Assembly (NCBI GenBank): GCA_937941245.1
Contig: CALDYC010000103.1
Location: 1-33,263, forward strand
Direction: 5' to 3'
DNA: 33,263 nt
Source: an uncultured Acidimicrobiales bacterium
Lineage (GTDB): Bacteria > Actinomycetota > Acidimicrobiia > Acidimicrobiales > UBA10347
Part shown: positions 21,977 to 30,743 of the stretch, piece after piece
How the letters are laid out: every line of letters begins with the position of its first letter
How positions within the stretch are numbered: the first letter of the stretch is position 1
Position numbers and translations under genes: made by a program
Notes under the pieces: model-generated
What the model saw: only the letters and a program-made list of their open reading frames with translations
Database searches by the model: none
Told to the model about the DNA's origin: nothing

Positions 21977-23262
21977 TGCTTGGCGTGATGACAGTTATCG
22001 CTGGACTTGGCTGGGATCCTGAGATTCGTGGCCTGCTTACCGTGGTGCTCTCCATGGCGATCCTTGCTGGGTCGGTGTGGTTGCTCCTGGTCACGAACAC
22101 CGGCACTCGCTTGGGCTCGCTGATCGCCCTCGCCGGCTTCTGGGGCTGGATGTTCGTCATGGGCATCTTCTGGTGGATTTACGGCATTGGCTGGGTGGGT
22201 AGCAGCCCCACGTGGGAGGTCCAGGACACCTTCGCTGACGTCGCTGGCGCCGAAGAAGAAGGCATCGCCGACGCGTTCATCGGCAATGTTGGCGATCTTC
22301 CCGACGCCAACTGCCAAGACGGCGTGGACAGTTTCCCTGCCGAGGGTGGCGTGGCAACCGTTGCGCTGAGCAGCGAAAACGCTGAGGATTGCACCCCCCG
22401 TGCGATCGAAGTGCTCATGGCCTACCCAGGCATTGAGCGCGAAATGGTTCTGCAGGAACTGCTCAACCCACAAGATGACGCCAACAAGATCATCGCGATC
22501 GCAAACGAAATGTTTGGGGTGACGGGAACCGAGAACGAGGACGTCCTCGAACAGCTAACGGCTTCGCAACGCAACGAAGTATTCGATCAACTTGTCGCCC
22601 GCAAGCACGGCGAAATTGCTGCTGGCATTGAGGAAGGAAACGCCCTCCTCGACGGCGACCCACGCTTCCTTGCTCCGGCTGACCTCGCCGAACGCGTCGA
22701 CGAAGGCATCGCCAACCAAAATTTGCGCATCGACGACATCACGTTGAGCGCCCTCAAAGCCAATTCGACGGCAATCACCGACTGGGCTGAGGAACGTGGT
22801 TTCTTGAACTTGAGCGGTTGGAACTTGCAGACGACCTCGCAAGCAGGCGAAGCGGCAGCGACCGCCGATGCAGCACTGCGCGAAAGCCTGTTTCCCGACG
22901 CAAACTTCGTCGTGCTCGACGCCTATCAGCAGGGCGGCAAGCCCAAGCGCACCGGTACCGGCATGTGGGACCGCATCAGCCACAAGGTGACCAGCACACT
23001 ACGGATCACCCACCCGACGAACTACACCGTGATCAATGTGCAGCAGACGCTGGACAAGCCACTCGATCCGTCCAAGCCTCCTCCGATTCCCGAAGCTGAC
23101 CCGGAACAGTCGACCTATTCGGTCGTCATGACTCGAAACCTCGGCAACCTGCGGCTGATTCCGGCACTCTTCACGATTGCGTCGCTGGCGTTGTTCTTGT
23201 TGACCTGCCTGGTGCTGCATTGGCGTGACCTTGGTTTGCGTGAAAAAGGCGTCGAGGTCTAA
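21976..23262 (+). CDS. Uncharacterised membrane protein between the bc and nuo genes
   Basis: I do not recognise a family. The 428 residues start with two transmembrane helices (about 18-40 and 46-71, the second rich in Trp: GFWGWMFVMGIFWWIYGIGW). A soluble domain of about 300 residues (75-390) follows, mostly helical and acidic, with two cysteines (NCQD, DCTP). One C-terminal helix (about 394-414) comes before a short basic tail. There is no cofactor motif. Its ATG overlaps the stop of the diheme cytochrome gene (TGATG), and nuoA starts three bases after its stop, so it is locked into both gene sets. It is a candidate accessory subunit or linker for a complex III or complex I/III assembly; this is inference from position. 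Confidence 0.75.
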   Translation: MLGVMTVIAGLGWDPEIRGLLTVVLSMAILAGSVWLLLVTNTGTRLGSLIALAGFWGWMFVMGIFWWIYGIGWVGSSPTWEVQDTFADVAGAEEEGIADAFIGNVGDLPDANCQDGVDSFPAEGGVATVALSSENAEDCTPRAIEVLMAYPGIEREMVLQELLNPQDDANKIIAIANEMFGVTGTENEDVLEQLTASQRNEVFDQLVARKHGEIAAGIEEGNALLDGDPRFLAPADLAERVDEGIANQNLRIDDITLSALKANSTAITDWAEERGFLNLSGWNLQTTSQAGEAAATADAALRESLFPDANFVVLDAYQQGGKPKRTGTGMWDRISHKVTSTLRITHPTNYTVINVQQTLDKPLDPSKPPPIPEADPEQSTYSVVMTRNLGNLRLIPALFTIASLALFLLTCLVLHWRDLGLREKGVEV

Positions 23263-23265
23263 TCC

Positions 23266-23733
23266 ATGCTCGGCCAGTACTTGCCCATCGTTGCACTGTT
23301 GGTGCTTGGTGTCGTGTTCGCGGGCGCAAGCCTGGTTGCGTCGCGTCTACTCGCTCCCAACCGATCAACACCGATCAAGCTGGCGCCTTACGAGTGCGGT
23401 GTTTCGGACGATCAGACCGACAATCCGACCCGCTTCCCGGTCAGGTTCTTCCTTGTCGCGATGATCTTCATCGTGTTCGACATCGAAGTGATCTTCTTGT
23501 ACCCGTTCGCCATGGTGTTTCGAGAACTCGGGACCTTCGGACTTGTTGCAATCGGCATCTTTTCGTTTGCGGTCTTCGAGTCGTTCGTGTACCTCATCGG
23601 TAACGGTGCCCTTGAATGGGGCCCGATCAAGCGAGTCGCCCCGGCAGCTGGCCAGGTCAGCCGATCACGTACAGCAACGTCGACCATTCGTCGCGTCGGC
23701 GACGACGGGCGAGAGATCGGCGAGGCCGCCTGA
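23266..23733 (+). CDS. nuoA: NADH-quinone oxidoreductase subunit A
   Basis: NuoA is a three-helix membrane subunit at the junction of the arms of complex I. The 155 residues include [20 protein letters not shown], with the conserved Cys in the TMH1-2 loop. [21 protein letters not shown] follows, carrying the conserved acidic residues in helix 2, then a third helix ([11 protein letters not shown]). The C-terminal extension of about 35 polar residues is longer than in E. coli. The start is ATG 23266, three bases after the preceding stop, so nuo is probably transcribed with the bc genes. Its stop overlaps the nuoB start (TGATG). Confidence 0.95.
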   Translation: MLGQYLPIVALLVLGVVFAGASLVASRLLAPNRSTPIKLAPYECGVSDDQTDNPTRFPVRFFLVAMIFIVFDIEVIFLYPFAMVFRELGTFGLVAIGIFSFAVFESFVYLIGNGALEWGPIKRVAPAAGQVSRSRTATSTIRRVGDDGREIGEAA

Positions 23734-24332
23734 TGCCACGAATTCCGATTCTCGGCGATACCGCAGAGATCGCCGAGAAGGGTCTTGGCGGGCTCGAACA
23801 CAATTTCCTCACGGCTCGCATCGAGGACCTCGTCAATTGGAGCCGTGCCCGCAGCCTGATGCCGGCAACGTTCGGCTTGGCTTGCTGCGCGATTGAGATG
23901 ATGGCCACCGGCGGTTCGCACTACGACATCGCCCGTTTCGGCATGGAGACCTTCCGTGCGTCGCCTCGCCAGGCCGACGTGATGATTGTGTCAGGTCGGG
24001 TCAGCCAAAAAATGGCTCCAGTACTGCGCCAGATCTACGACCAGATGATGGAACCCAAGTGGGTCATCTCGATGGGTGTATGCGCTTCGAGCGGCGGCAT
24101 GTTCAACAACTACGCAATCGTGCAGGGTGTCGACCAGATTGTGCCCGTCGATGTCTATGCCCCTGGGTGCCCGCCGGGTCCCGAGACTCTGCTGCATGCA
24201 ATCGTGACATTGCACAAAATGATCGAATCTGACGAACTGGTGAAACGCCGCGATGCCAACGGTGGCGGCGCGGGGGTCACGGTCGAACAGCGTGACGGCC
24301 AGACTGCCACACAGATCGTGCTCAGCCGATGA
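23733..24332 (+). CDS. nuoB: NADH-quinone oxidoreductase subunit B
   Basis: NuoB carries cluster N2, which reduces menaquinone at the base of the peripheral arm. The 199 residues hold all four ligands: tandem Cys51-Cys52 in [10 protein letters not shown], Cys117 in GVCASSGG and Cys146 in APGCPPGPE. The open frame extends upstream to 23616, but ATG 23733 overlaps the nuoA stop and gives the normal family length. The C-terminus overlaps nuoC (ATGA). Confidence 0.96.
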   Translation: MPRIPILGDTAEIAEKGLGGLEHNFLTARIEDLVNWSRARSLMPATFGLACCAIEMMATGGSHYDIARFGMETFRASPRQADVMIVSGRVSQKMAPVLRQIYDQMMEPKWVISMGVCASSGGMFNNYAIVQGVDQIVPVDVYAPGCPPGPETLLHAIVTLHKMIESDELVKRRDANGGGAGVTVEQRDGQTATQIVLSR

Positions 24333-24904
24333 GCGAAGAGTCCGACACCGCCGTTGCAGACACGCCAGTCGCTGATGGCCCAGTCGCTGATAGCGAGGCT
24401 CCCGCAGCAGCTGAAGCTGGCTCGCAACCAGAGACGGCATACGGGGTTGCCGTTACCGACAGCCGCGGTCAGATGGTGCTTCACCCTGATCGCGAGACCT
24501 ACGTCGAGACAATTACTGCACTTCGAGACGACGGGTTTGTGTCGGTCATGGATTTGTGCGGCGTCGACAACCTGAATCGAGTCACTCGTGACCTTCCCGT
24601 CGGTGTTGGGGCCGAACGATTCGAAGTTGTCGTGTCGTTGATCGCTCACGAGCCACCCCGCCGCATTCGGGTGCGAGTCCAGATTCCCGAGAACGATCCG
24701 ACCGTTGCCAGCCTGTTCGACGTATTCCCTGGTACCGAAAATCTCGAACGTGAGACATGGGACATGTTCGGTGTGACCTTCGATGGCCACCCAGATCCGT
24801 CACGCATTCTCATGCCGCCTGACTGGCAGGGCCACCCACTGCGCAAGGACTTTGCAGTCGGTTCTGTTCCGGTCCAGTTCAAGGGCGCCGCGGCGCCACG
24901 CTGA
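24329..24904 (+). CDS. nuoC: NADH-quinone oxidoreductase subunit C
   Basis: NuoC is a 30-kDa-type subunit of the peripheral arm that contacts NuoD. The 191 residues begin with an acidic Ala-rich tail (1-38). The conserved core follows, with [33 protein letters not shown] and the signature [34 protein letters not shown] completes it. The start is ATG 24329, overlapping the nuoB stop. It is separate from NuoD, unlike the fused NuoCD of E. coli. Confidence 0.95.
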   Translation: MSEESDTAVADTPVADGPVADSEAPAAAEAGSQPETAYGVAVTDSRGQMVLHPDRETYVETITALRDDGFVSVMDLCGVDNLNRVTRDLPVGVGAERFEVVVSLIAHEPPRRIRVRVQIPENDPTVASLFDVFPGTENLERETWDMFGVTFDGHPDPSRILMPPDWQGHPLRKDFAVGSVPVQFKGAAAPR

Positions 24905-24918
24905 CAAGGACCCCGACG

Positions 24919-26229
24919 ATGACGCTTCTCGATACCCCGTCAGATTCCGCGGCTTCCGCCGCTTCGGCCAAACGGGTCTTCCTGCGCGACGAAACCAGTG
25001 CCGTTTTGCGCGTCGACGAATCGAACATTCCTCTGGCCGAAACGGTCGATATCGACCCGATGTCGACCGCGCCGATGATCGTGAACATGGGGCCGGTACA
25101 CCCGTCTACCCACGGCGTGCTCCGGTTGGTGCTTGAAATGCAGGGCGAGCAGGTTCTGCGGTCCAAGCCGGTGATTGGCTACCTGCATACCGGCATGGAA
25201 AAGACCGGTGAGCAGCTCAGCTTCTTACAGGGCACGACCAACGTCACCCGCATGGACTACGCCTCGCCGCTGTTCAACGAACTGGTCTTCTCGCTCGCGA
25301 CCGAGAAGCTCCTCAATATTGAGGTCCCGCCTCGGGCTCAGTGGATCCGCACAATGATGTGTGAACTGAATCGGATCTCATCGCACATGTTGTTTCAGGC
25401 CACCAACGGCATGGATGTCGGTGCCGTATCGATGATGCTCTACGGCAACCGGCTGCGCGAAGAAACCCTTCGCATCCTTGAAAAAGTCACCGGCCTCCGC
25501 ATGAACCACAACTACATCCGCCCCGGCGGAGTTGCGGTCGACCTGCCCGACGGGTGGCGCGAAGACATCGGCGGACTGCTCGATATGTTGCCTCCGCTGC
25601 TCGACGAGTTCGACCAGCTGCTCACCGGGCAACCCATCTTCCGTGAACGTCTGCAAGGCGTTGGCGCGATCAATACCGAAGAATGCCTGGCTCTTGGCGT
25701 CACCGGCCCGATCCTGCGAGGAACCGGATACGCGTGGGACCTGCGCCGCGACATGCCCTATCTGAAATACGACGAACTCGATTTCGATGTCATCGTTGGA
25801 AGCTACGGCGACTGCTTCGACCGGTACGCAGTCCGCTTGGCCGAAGCCCGAGAGTCGATTCGTATCGTGCGCCAGTGCATCGAGAAGATGCCTACCGGCG
25901 ACTATCGGTTGCAGGACAAGAAAGTCACGCCGCCGCCGAGGGCCCGAATCGACGAATCGATGGAAGCGCTCATTCACCACTTCAAAATCTTCACCGAGGG
26001 TTTCAAAGTGCCCGAGGGCGAGGTCTACGTGAGCATCGAGTCGCCTCGTGGTGAACTCGGTTGCTACGTGGTGAGCGACGGCGGCTCGCACCCCCATCGC
26101 ATGCACATCCGGGCCCCAAGTTTTGTGAACCTGCAGACCATGCCTCACATGATGCAAGACGCACTCGTCGCCGATGTCGTAGCAATTATCTCGTCGGTCG
26201 ACCCCGTGCTCGGAGAGGTCGACCGCTGA
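24919..26229 (+). CDS. nuoD: NADH-quinone oxidoreductase subunit D
   Basis: NuoD is the 49-kDa subunit; with NuoB it forms the quinone-binding cavity. The 436 residues carry about 50 extra N-terminal residues before the core. MGPVHPSTHGVLRL has the quinone-site His, followed by GYLHTGMEKTGE and ELNRISSHMLF. RPGGVAVDLPDGW and SIESPRGELGCYVVSDGG follow, and the end is VDPVLGEVDR, as in the family. The start is ATG 24919 with AAGGA (24906-24910) eight bases upstream. Its stop overlaps the nuoE ATG. Confidence 0.96.
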   Translation: MTLLDTPSDSAASAASAKRVFLRDETSAVLRVDESNIPLAETVDIDPMSTAPMIVNMGPVHPSTHGVLRLVLEMQGEQVLRSKPVIGYLHTGMEKTGEQLSFLQGTTNVTRMDYASPLFNELVFSLATEKLLNIEVPPRAQWIRTMMCELNRISSHMLFQATNGMDVGAVSMMLYGNRLREETLRILEKVTGLRMNHNYIRPGGVAVDLPDGWREDIGGLLDMLPPLLDEFDQLLTGQPIFRERLQGVGAINTEECLALGVTGPILRGTGYAWDLRRDMPYLKYDELDFDVIVGSYGDCFDRYAVRLAEARESIRIVRQCIEKMPTGDYRLQDKKVTPPPRARIDESMEALIHHFKIFTEGFKVPEGEVYVSIESPRGELGCYVVSDGGSHPHRMHIRAPSFVNLQTMPHMMQDALVADVVAIISSVDPVLGEVDR

Positions 26230-26852
26230 TGGCTCGTTTGAACGAAACAAGCATGCGGATTGCCAACGACATTCTCGGCCGGTACCCGGTCCGCAAGAGT
26301 GCCCTCATTCCGCTGTTGCATCTGGCCCAGGAGCAAGATGGCTGGGTCAGTGAAGAGGCCATGGCCCATATTGCCGAGCTCATCGGGATCACTCCGGCTG
26401 AAGTTCTCGGCACGTGCTCGTTCTACGAGATGTTCAAGCGCTCACCAGTAGGCGAATACCGCATCAACATCTGCCACGGTATTTCGTGCCACCTGGTCGG
26501 CGCTGAGGACCTCATTGAGCATGCAGAGCACACGCTCGGGGTGCGCGCTGGCAGCATCACCGACGACGGCAAGATCAGCTTCGAAGGCGTTGAGTGCATT
26601 GCTGCATGCACCGAAGCCCCGTGCCTGCAGGTCAACTATCGATACCGCAACAACGTGACCACCGACGACTTCGACGAATTGGTCGAAGGCATCCGGAACG
26701 GATCGGTTGCGGTTCCGCCGCATGGAACCTTGGCGGCGACTCGCCAGCTCATTCCCGAAGACAAGGCCGCTGGTAACGCGATGGTCGATGACCCGACTCC
26801 ACCAGCCTGGTGGCCGGCACCCCAACCAGAAGAGGGGAGTGCCAATGGTTGA
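26229..26852 (+). CDS. nuoE: NADH-quinone oxidoreductase subunit E
   Basis: NuoE is a 24-kDa thioredoxin-like subunit carrying [2Fe-2S] cluster N1a next to the NADH site. The 207 residues contain the ligands Cys82 and Cys87 (CHGISC) and Cys123 and Cys127 (ECIAACTEAP). An N-terminal helical bundle precedes them, and the Pro/Trp-rich tail (about 175-207) is longer than usual. ATG 26229 overlaps the nuoD stop; the frame open from 26061 is a shadow of nuoD. It overlaps nuoF by eight bases. Confidence 0.95.
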   Translation: MARLNETSMRIANDILGRYPVRKSALIPLLHLAQEQDGWVSEEAMAHIAELIGITPAEVLGTCSFYEMFKRSPVGEYRINICHGISCHLVGAEDLIEHAEHTLGVRAGSITDDGKISFEGVECIAACTEAPCLQVNYRYRNNVTTDDFDELVEGIRNGSVAVPPHGTLAATRQLIPEDKAAGNAMVDDPTPPAWWPAPQPEEGSANG

Positions 26853-28167
26853 GAAGATCGTCACCCGCCGGTTTGACAACCTCAACGCCCACGAAATCGC
26901 CGAGTACGAGGCATCGGGCGGGTATCAAGCCCTGCGGGCCATGCTCACACGCACCCCAGCCGAGATCCACGACGAGGTCCGCAACGCCAGCCTGCTCGGC
27001 CGAGGTGGGGCTGGCTTCCCGGCTGGCGTCAAATGGGGCTTTTGTCCTCCGGGCGTGTGGCCCCGATACCTCGTTGTGAACGGCGACGAGAGCGAGCCCG
27101 GCACCTACAAGGACCGCCAGCTGCTCGAACGCGACCCACACCAGATCATCGAGGGTTGCCTGATCGCCTGCTACGCGGTTGGGCTCACCCAGTGCTTTTT
27201 GTATATCCGTGGCGAAATGGCCCATGCCCAAGAACGCGTTGCCCAAGCGCTCAACGAGGCCTATGCCGCGGGGTATGTCGGCAAGAACATTCTTGGCACC
27301 GACTTCTCGGTTGACATCGTGTTGCACTGGGGTGCCGGTGCGTACATCGTTGGCGAAGAGACAGCTCTCATCGAGAGCCTCGAAGGCAACCGCGGCATGC
27401 CGCGACTCAAGCCGCCGTTCTTTCCCGCAGCCGTGGGTCTGTACGGACAGCCAACGATCGTCAACAACGTCGAGACGCTCGCGAACCTGCCATGGATCAT
27501 CGAACGTGGAGCAGACGACTTCACCGCAATGGGGGCAGAGAACTCGAAAGGAACCCGCGTGTTCGCGGTGTCCGGGCATGTCAACAACCCCGGTGTGTTC
27601 GAAGTCGAGTTCGGCGTCACCACCTTCCGAGACATCATCGAAGGAAGCGACTACGCCGGTGGCGTGCGTAACGGCAAAAAGCTCAAAGCGTTCATTCCTG
27701 GTGGCGCGTCGGCGATCTGGTTCTTTGAAGAACACCTCGACCTGCCGCTTGAGAAGGTTGCGGTAGACCAAGCCGGAAGCATGCTCGGTTCTGGGGCGAT
27801 CGTCGTGATGGACGAAGACACTGACATGGTCCGCGCCTGCCACAACATCGTGCGCTTCTTTGCCCGTGAGAGCTGCGGAAAATGTACGCCGTGCCGTGAG
27901 GGCACCACCTGGCTCGAACGTATTCTCAGCCGAATCATTGCCGGCCACGGACGACCCAGTGACCTGTCGCTACTCACCGAGGTGTGCGAGAACATCAGCC
28001 CGGGCATGGCGTGGCCACCACGTATGACGACGATTTGCCCGCTGGGCCCGTCGGCGGTCTCACCAATCGCTTCGGTGATCGACCGGTACCGCAACGAGTT
28101 CGACAGCTACATCACGCTGAGTGATCGTTCGGTCATCGAAGTATCTGCGGCAGGAATGAACGCATGA
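26845..28167 (+). CDS. nuoF: NADH-quinone oxidoreductase subunit F
   Basis: NuoF is the 51-kDa subunit that binds NADH and FMN and carries cluster N3. The 440 residues contain the NADH/FMN motif GRGGAGFPAGVKWGF (52-66), NGDESEPGTYKDR (79-91), and GAGAYIVGEETALIESLEG (163-181). The N3 ligands are Cys344, Cys347 and Cys350 in CGKCTPCREGT. The fourth is probably Cys398 in TTICPLGPSA. The segment before it (CENISPGMAWPPRM) is several residues longer than the usual NIxGxxFC form. I chose ATG 26845, inside the end of nuoE and after AGGGGAG, over an upstream frame extension to 26707. Confidence 0.96.
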   Translation: MVEKIVTRRFDNLNAHEIAEYEASGGYQALRAMLTRTPAEIHDEVRNASLLGRGGAGFPAGVKWGFCPPGVWPRYLVVNGDESEPGTYKDRQLLERDPHQIIEGCLIACYAVGLTQCFLYIRGEMAHAQERVAQALNEAYAAGYVGKNILGTDFSVDIVLHWGAGAYIVGEETALIESLEGNRGMPRLKPPFFPAAVGLYGQPTIVNNVETLANLPWIIERGADDFTAMGAENSKGTRVFAVSGHVNNPGVFEVEFGVTTFRDIIEGSDYAGGVRNGKKLKAFIPGGASAIWFFEEHLDLPLEKVAVDQAGSMLGSGAIVVMDEDTDMVRACHNIVRFFARESCGKCTPCREGTTWLERILSRIIAGHGRPSDLSLLTEVCENISPGMAWPPRMTTICPLGPSAVSPIASVIDRYRNEFDSYITLSDRSVIEVSAAGMNA

Positions 28168-30743
28168 GCGACGCAACCGAAACGACCGACGAGATCGAAA
28201 CCGACGAGGTCGAAGAGGTCGAAGCCCCAGCGCCGGACCCCGGCGTCGAGATCACGGTCAACGGTCAATCACTACACGCGACCCCCGGTCGCATGCTCAT
28301 CGATGCCTGCGAAGACGCTGGCGTATACATCCCACGCTTCTGCTACCACCCGCGGATGACGCCGGTCGGCATGTGCCGGATGTGCCTGGTCGAAGTTGAC
28401 ACGGGTCGGGGTCCAGCACTGCAACCGTCATGCATGCTCACCGTGAGCCCCGGCATGACCGTCGAAACCGAAAGCGACGCGACCAAAAAGGCCCAAGATG
28501 GTGTGCTTGAGCTGTTGCTCATTAACCACCCGCTTGATTGCCCTGTCTGTGACAAGGGCGGTGAATGCCCGCTGCAGGATCAGACGATGTCCTACGGCCC
28601 TGGCGAAAGCCGGTTCGTAGAAGAGAAGCGACACTTCGAAAAGCCGATTCCGATCAGCGAGAACGTCTACCTCGACCGCGAACGCTGCATCTTGTGTGAC
28701 CGCTGTACCCGGTTCGCGAAAGAAGTCGCCGGCGACCCGCTGATTCATTTCATCGAGCGCGGCAACAACACCGAAGTGAACACGTTCCCGGACGATCCGT
28801 TCGCGTCGCACTTCAGTGGCAACACGGTGCAGATCTGCCCAGTCGGGGCCCTCACCGCAAAGCCATATCGCTTCAAGGCACGCCCGTGGGATCTGATCGA
28901 AATCGAATCGACCTACCCCAATGCGATGGGGGACCGGGTCACGGTTCAGGCATCACGAAACGAGATCCTGCGCTACCAAGGCGTCGACAGCGATGCGGTT
29001 AACTGGGGATGGCTTGCCGATCGTGACCGGTTCAGCTTCGAGGCCACGATGGCCAACACCCGTCTAGGCGATCCGCTCGTTCGTGGTAACGCTCTCGGAT
29101 CGCCAGATCCGGACGGAAGCGAACTCGTCTCAACCACCTGGTCTGCAGCACTCGGCCAAGCTGCCGAGGCACTGGCCGCGGCCCGAGCCGCGGGCGGGCC
29201 AACGTCGATCGGCGTGATCGGCGGAGCCAGACTGACCAACGAATCGCAATATGCGTGGGCCAAGCTGGCCAAGGGCATTATCGGCACCGACAATGTTGAC
29301 GCTCAGCTCGGCGACGGCATCCCCGCAGACGTCGTCGCGGCCATGCCTCGGGCAACGATCGATCAGGCGTGCGCACCTGGTGGCACCGTGGTGCTGATCT
29401 CGGGTGACCCGAAAGAAGAACTCGGCACGCTGTACCTGCGTCTGCGTCATGCCTGCGAGAACGACGATGTCACGCTGATCGAGCTGACACCGAACGAAAC
29501 CGGATTGTCCCGTCACGCAACACAGTCCATGCGGGTGCTTCCTGGTGAACTCGGTGTTGTTGCCGATGCGATCGTCTCTGGCCAACCCGGTGCCGACATT
29601 GGGCTAAGCACCAACGGCGACCTGGCCACAGCTCACGCTGCGGTGACGGCCGCCGAGAACCTGACGGTCATCGTCGGGCGCACTTCGCTGGCAGAACACG
29701 CTGCGCTCACCGTCGAGGCAATCAATGCGTTTGCCCGGATAGACGGCGTGCGGTTCCTGTCGGCGCTGCGCCGCGGCAACGTCCACGGTGCGATCGACCT
29801 TGGCCTTGCTCCAGGTCTACTTCCTGGCCGCACGGCGTTGGCTTCTGCCCGCAACTGGTTCGGCGACGCCTGGCAAACGCTTCCGCTAGACACCGGGCTC
29901 GATACCGCAGGCATGCTGCAAGCAGCGGCGACCGGGCGGATCGATGTTCTCGTTCTTCTCGGCTCTGATCCGCTCCGCGATTTCGCAGACCCTGAGCTCG
30001 CTCGTGCCGCCCTGGCCGGTGCAGGCACCGTCATCGCCGTCGACTGCTTCATCAACGATTCAATCGCAGTAGGGGCAGACATCGTTCTCCCGGCCGCTGC
30101 ATTCGGCGAGACCGCAGGCTCCCATACCAACCTTGAAAGTCGCATAACGCCGATCCGGCCGCTCGTCACGCCGCCCGGAACCGCCCGAGCCGATTGGATG
30201 ATCGCTGCAGAGTTAGCGTTCCGCATGGGTGAAGACCTCGGATTCGAATCGGTCGAGGCAATCACCGATGAAATTGCGTCCGTATCTGCCCTGCATGGTG
30301 CAGCCACCGCTCAGGCGATCGACCAAGCCCATGACGGCATCATTGCCGACGGCGCTGCGATAGCTCAGGCTCCGCAGTTCGTGTGGACCGACCTCGGAGC
30401 GCCCGAATCAGCGATCCCTGTCGACAGCTATTCATACCGATTGGTGATCGACCGGACGATGTATGACAGCGGCACGCAGACCGCTGCCTGTCAGTCGTTG
30501 GCGCCGCTCGCCGCCGACGGCGCAGTCCGACTGAACCCCGGCGATGCCGGACGGCTCGGCGTGGTTGACGGCGTAACGGTGCGCATAAGTAGCAAACGAG
30601 CCTCGGTCGAAGGCCCCGTCATCGTCGATGAACGGATCTCACGCGGCGTGGCTGCGATTGCGCACAATCATCCCGGTCTCGATGCCCGATCGCTCGTCGA
30701 CCGTGAGCAGACGATTACTGACGTGCGAGTCGAGACACTATGA
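28164..30743 (+). CDS. nuoG: NADH-quinone oxidoreductase subunit G
   Basis: NuoG is the large peripheral-arm subunit that passes electrons from N3 and N1b through N4 and N5. The 859 residues start with an acidic tail (1-27). Next comes the [2Fe-2S] ferredoxin domain (Cys60, 71, 74, 90), then the His122-Cys126-Cys129-Cys135 cluster N5 (HPLDCPVCDKGGECP). Cluster N4 uses Cys175, 178, 181 and 225. A molybdopterin-oxidoreductase-like domain fills the rest. The motif that binds the extra cluster N7 in many bacteria has lost its cysteines (STYPNAMGDRV at 249-259 and GWLADRDRFSFE at 282-293). ATG overlaps the nuoF stop, and the gene end overlaps the nuoH ATG. Confidence 0.96.
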   Translation: MSDATETTDEIETDEVEEVEAPAPDPGVEITVNGQSLHATPGRMLIDACEDAGVYIPRFCYHPRMTPVGMCRMCLVEVDTGRGPALQPSCMLTVSPGMTVETESDATKKAQDGVLELLLINHPLDCPVCDKGGECPLQDQTMSYGPGESRFVEEKRHFEKPIPISENVYLDRERCILCDRCTRFAKEVAGDPLIHFIERGNNTEVNTFPDDPFASHFSGNTVQICPVGALTAKPYRFKARPWDLIEIESTYPNAMGDRVTVQASRNEILRYQGVDSDAVNWGWLADRDRFSFEATMANTRLGDPLVRGNALGSPDPDGSELVSTTWSAALGQAAEALAAARAAGGPTSIGVIGGARLTNESQYAWAKLAKGIIGTDNVDAQLGDGIPADVVAAMPRATIDQACAPGGTVVLISGDPKEELGTLYLRLRHACENDDVTLIELTPNETGLSRHATQSMRVLPGELGVVADAIVSGQPGADIGLSTNGDLATAHAAVTAAENLTVIVGRTSLAEHAALTVEAINAFARIDGVRFLSALRRGNVHGAIDLGLAPGLLPGRTALASARNWFGDAWQTLPLDTGLDTAGMLQAAATGRIDVLVLLGSDPLRDFADPELARAALAGAGTVIAVDCFINDSIAVGADIVLPAAAFGETAGSHTNLESRITPIRPLVTPPGTARADWMIAAELAFRMGEDLGFESVEAITDEIASVSALHGAATAQAIDQAHDGIIADGAAIAQAPQFVWTDLGAPESAIPVDSYSYRLVIDRTMYDSGTQTAACQSLAPLAADGAVRLNPGDAGRLGVVDGVTVRISSKRASVEGPVIVDERISRGVAAIAHNHPGLDARSLVDREQTITDVRVETL

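Noticed and set aside
26749-27948. 399-codon minus-strand frame opposite nuoF
   Set aside because: It is an antisense shadow; nuoF on the plus strand has complete NADH, FMN and Fe-S motifs.
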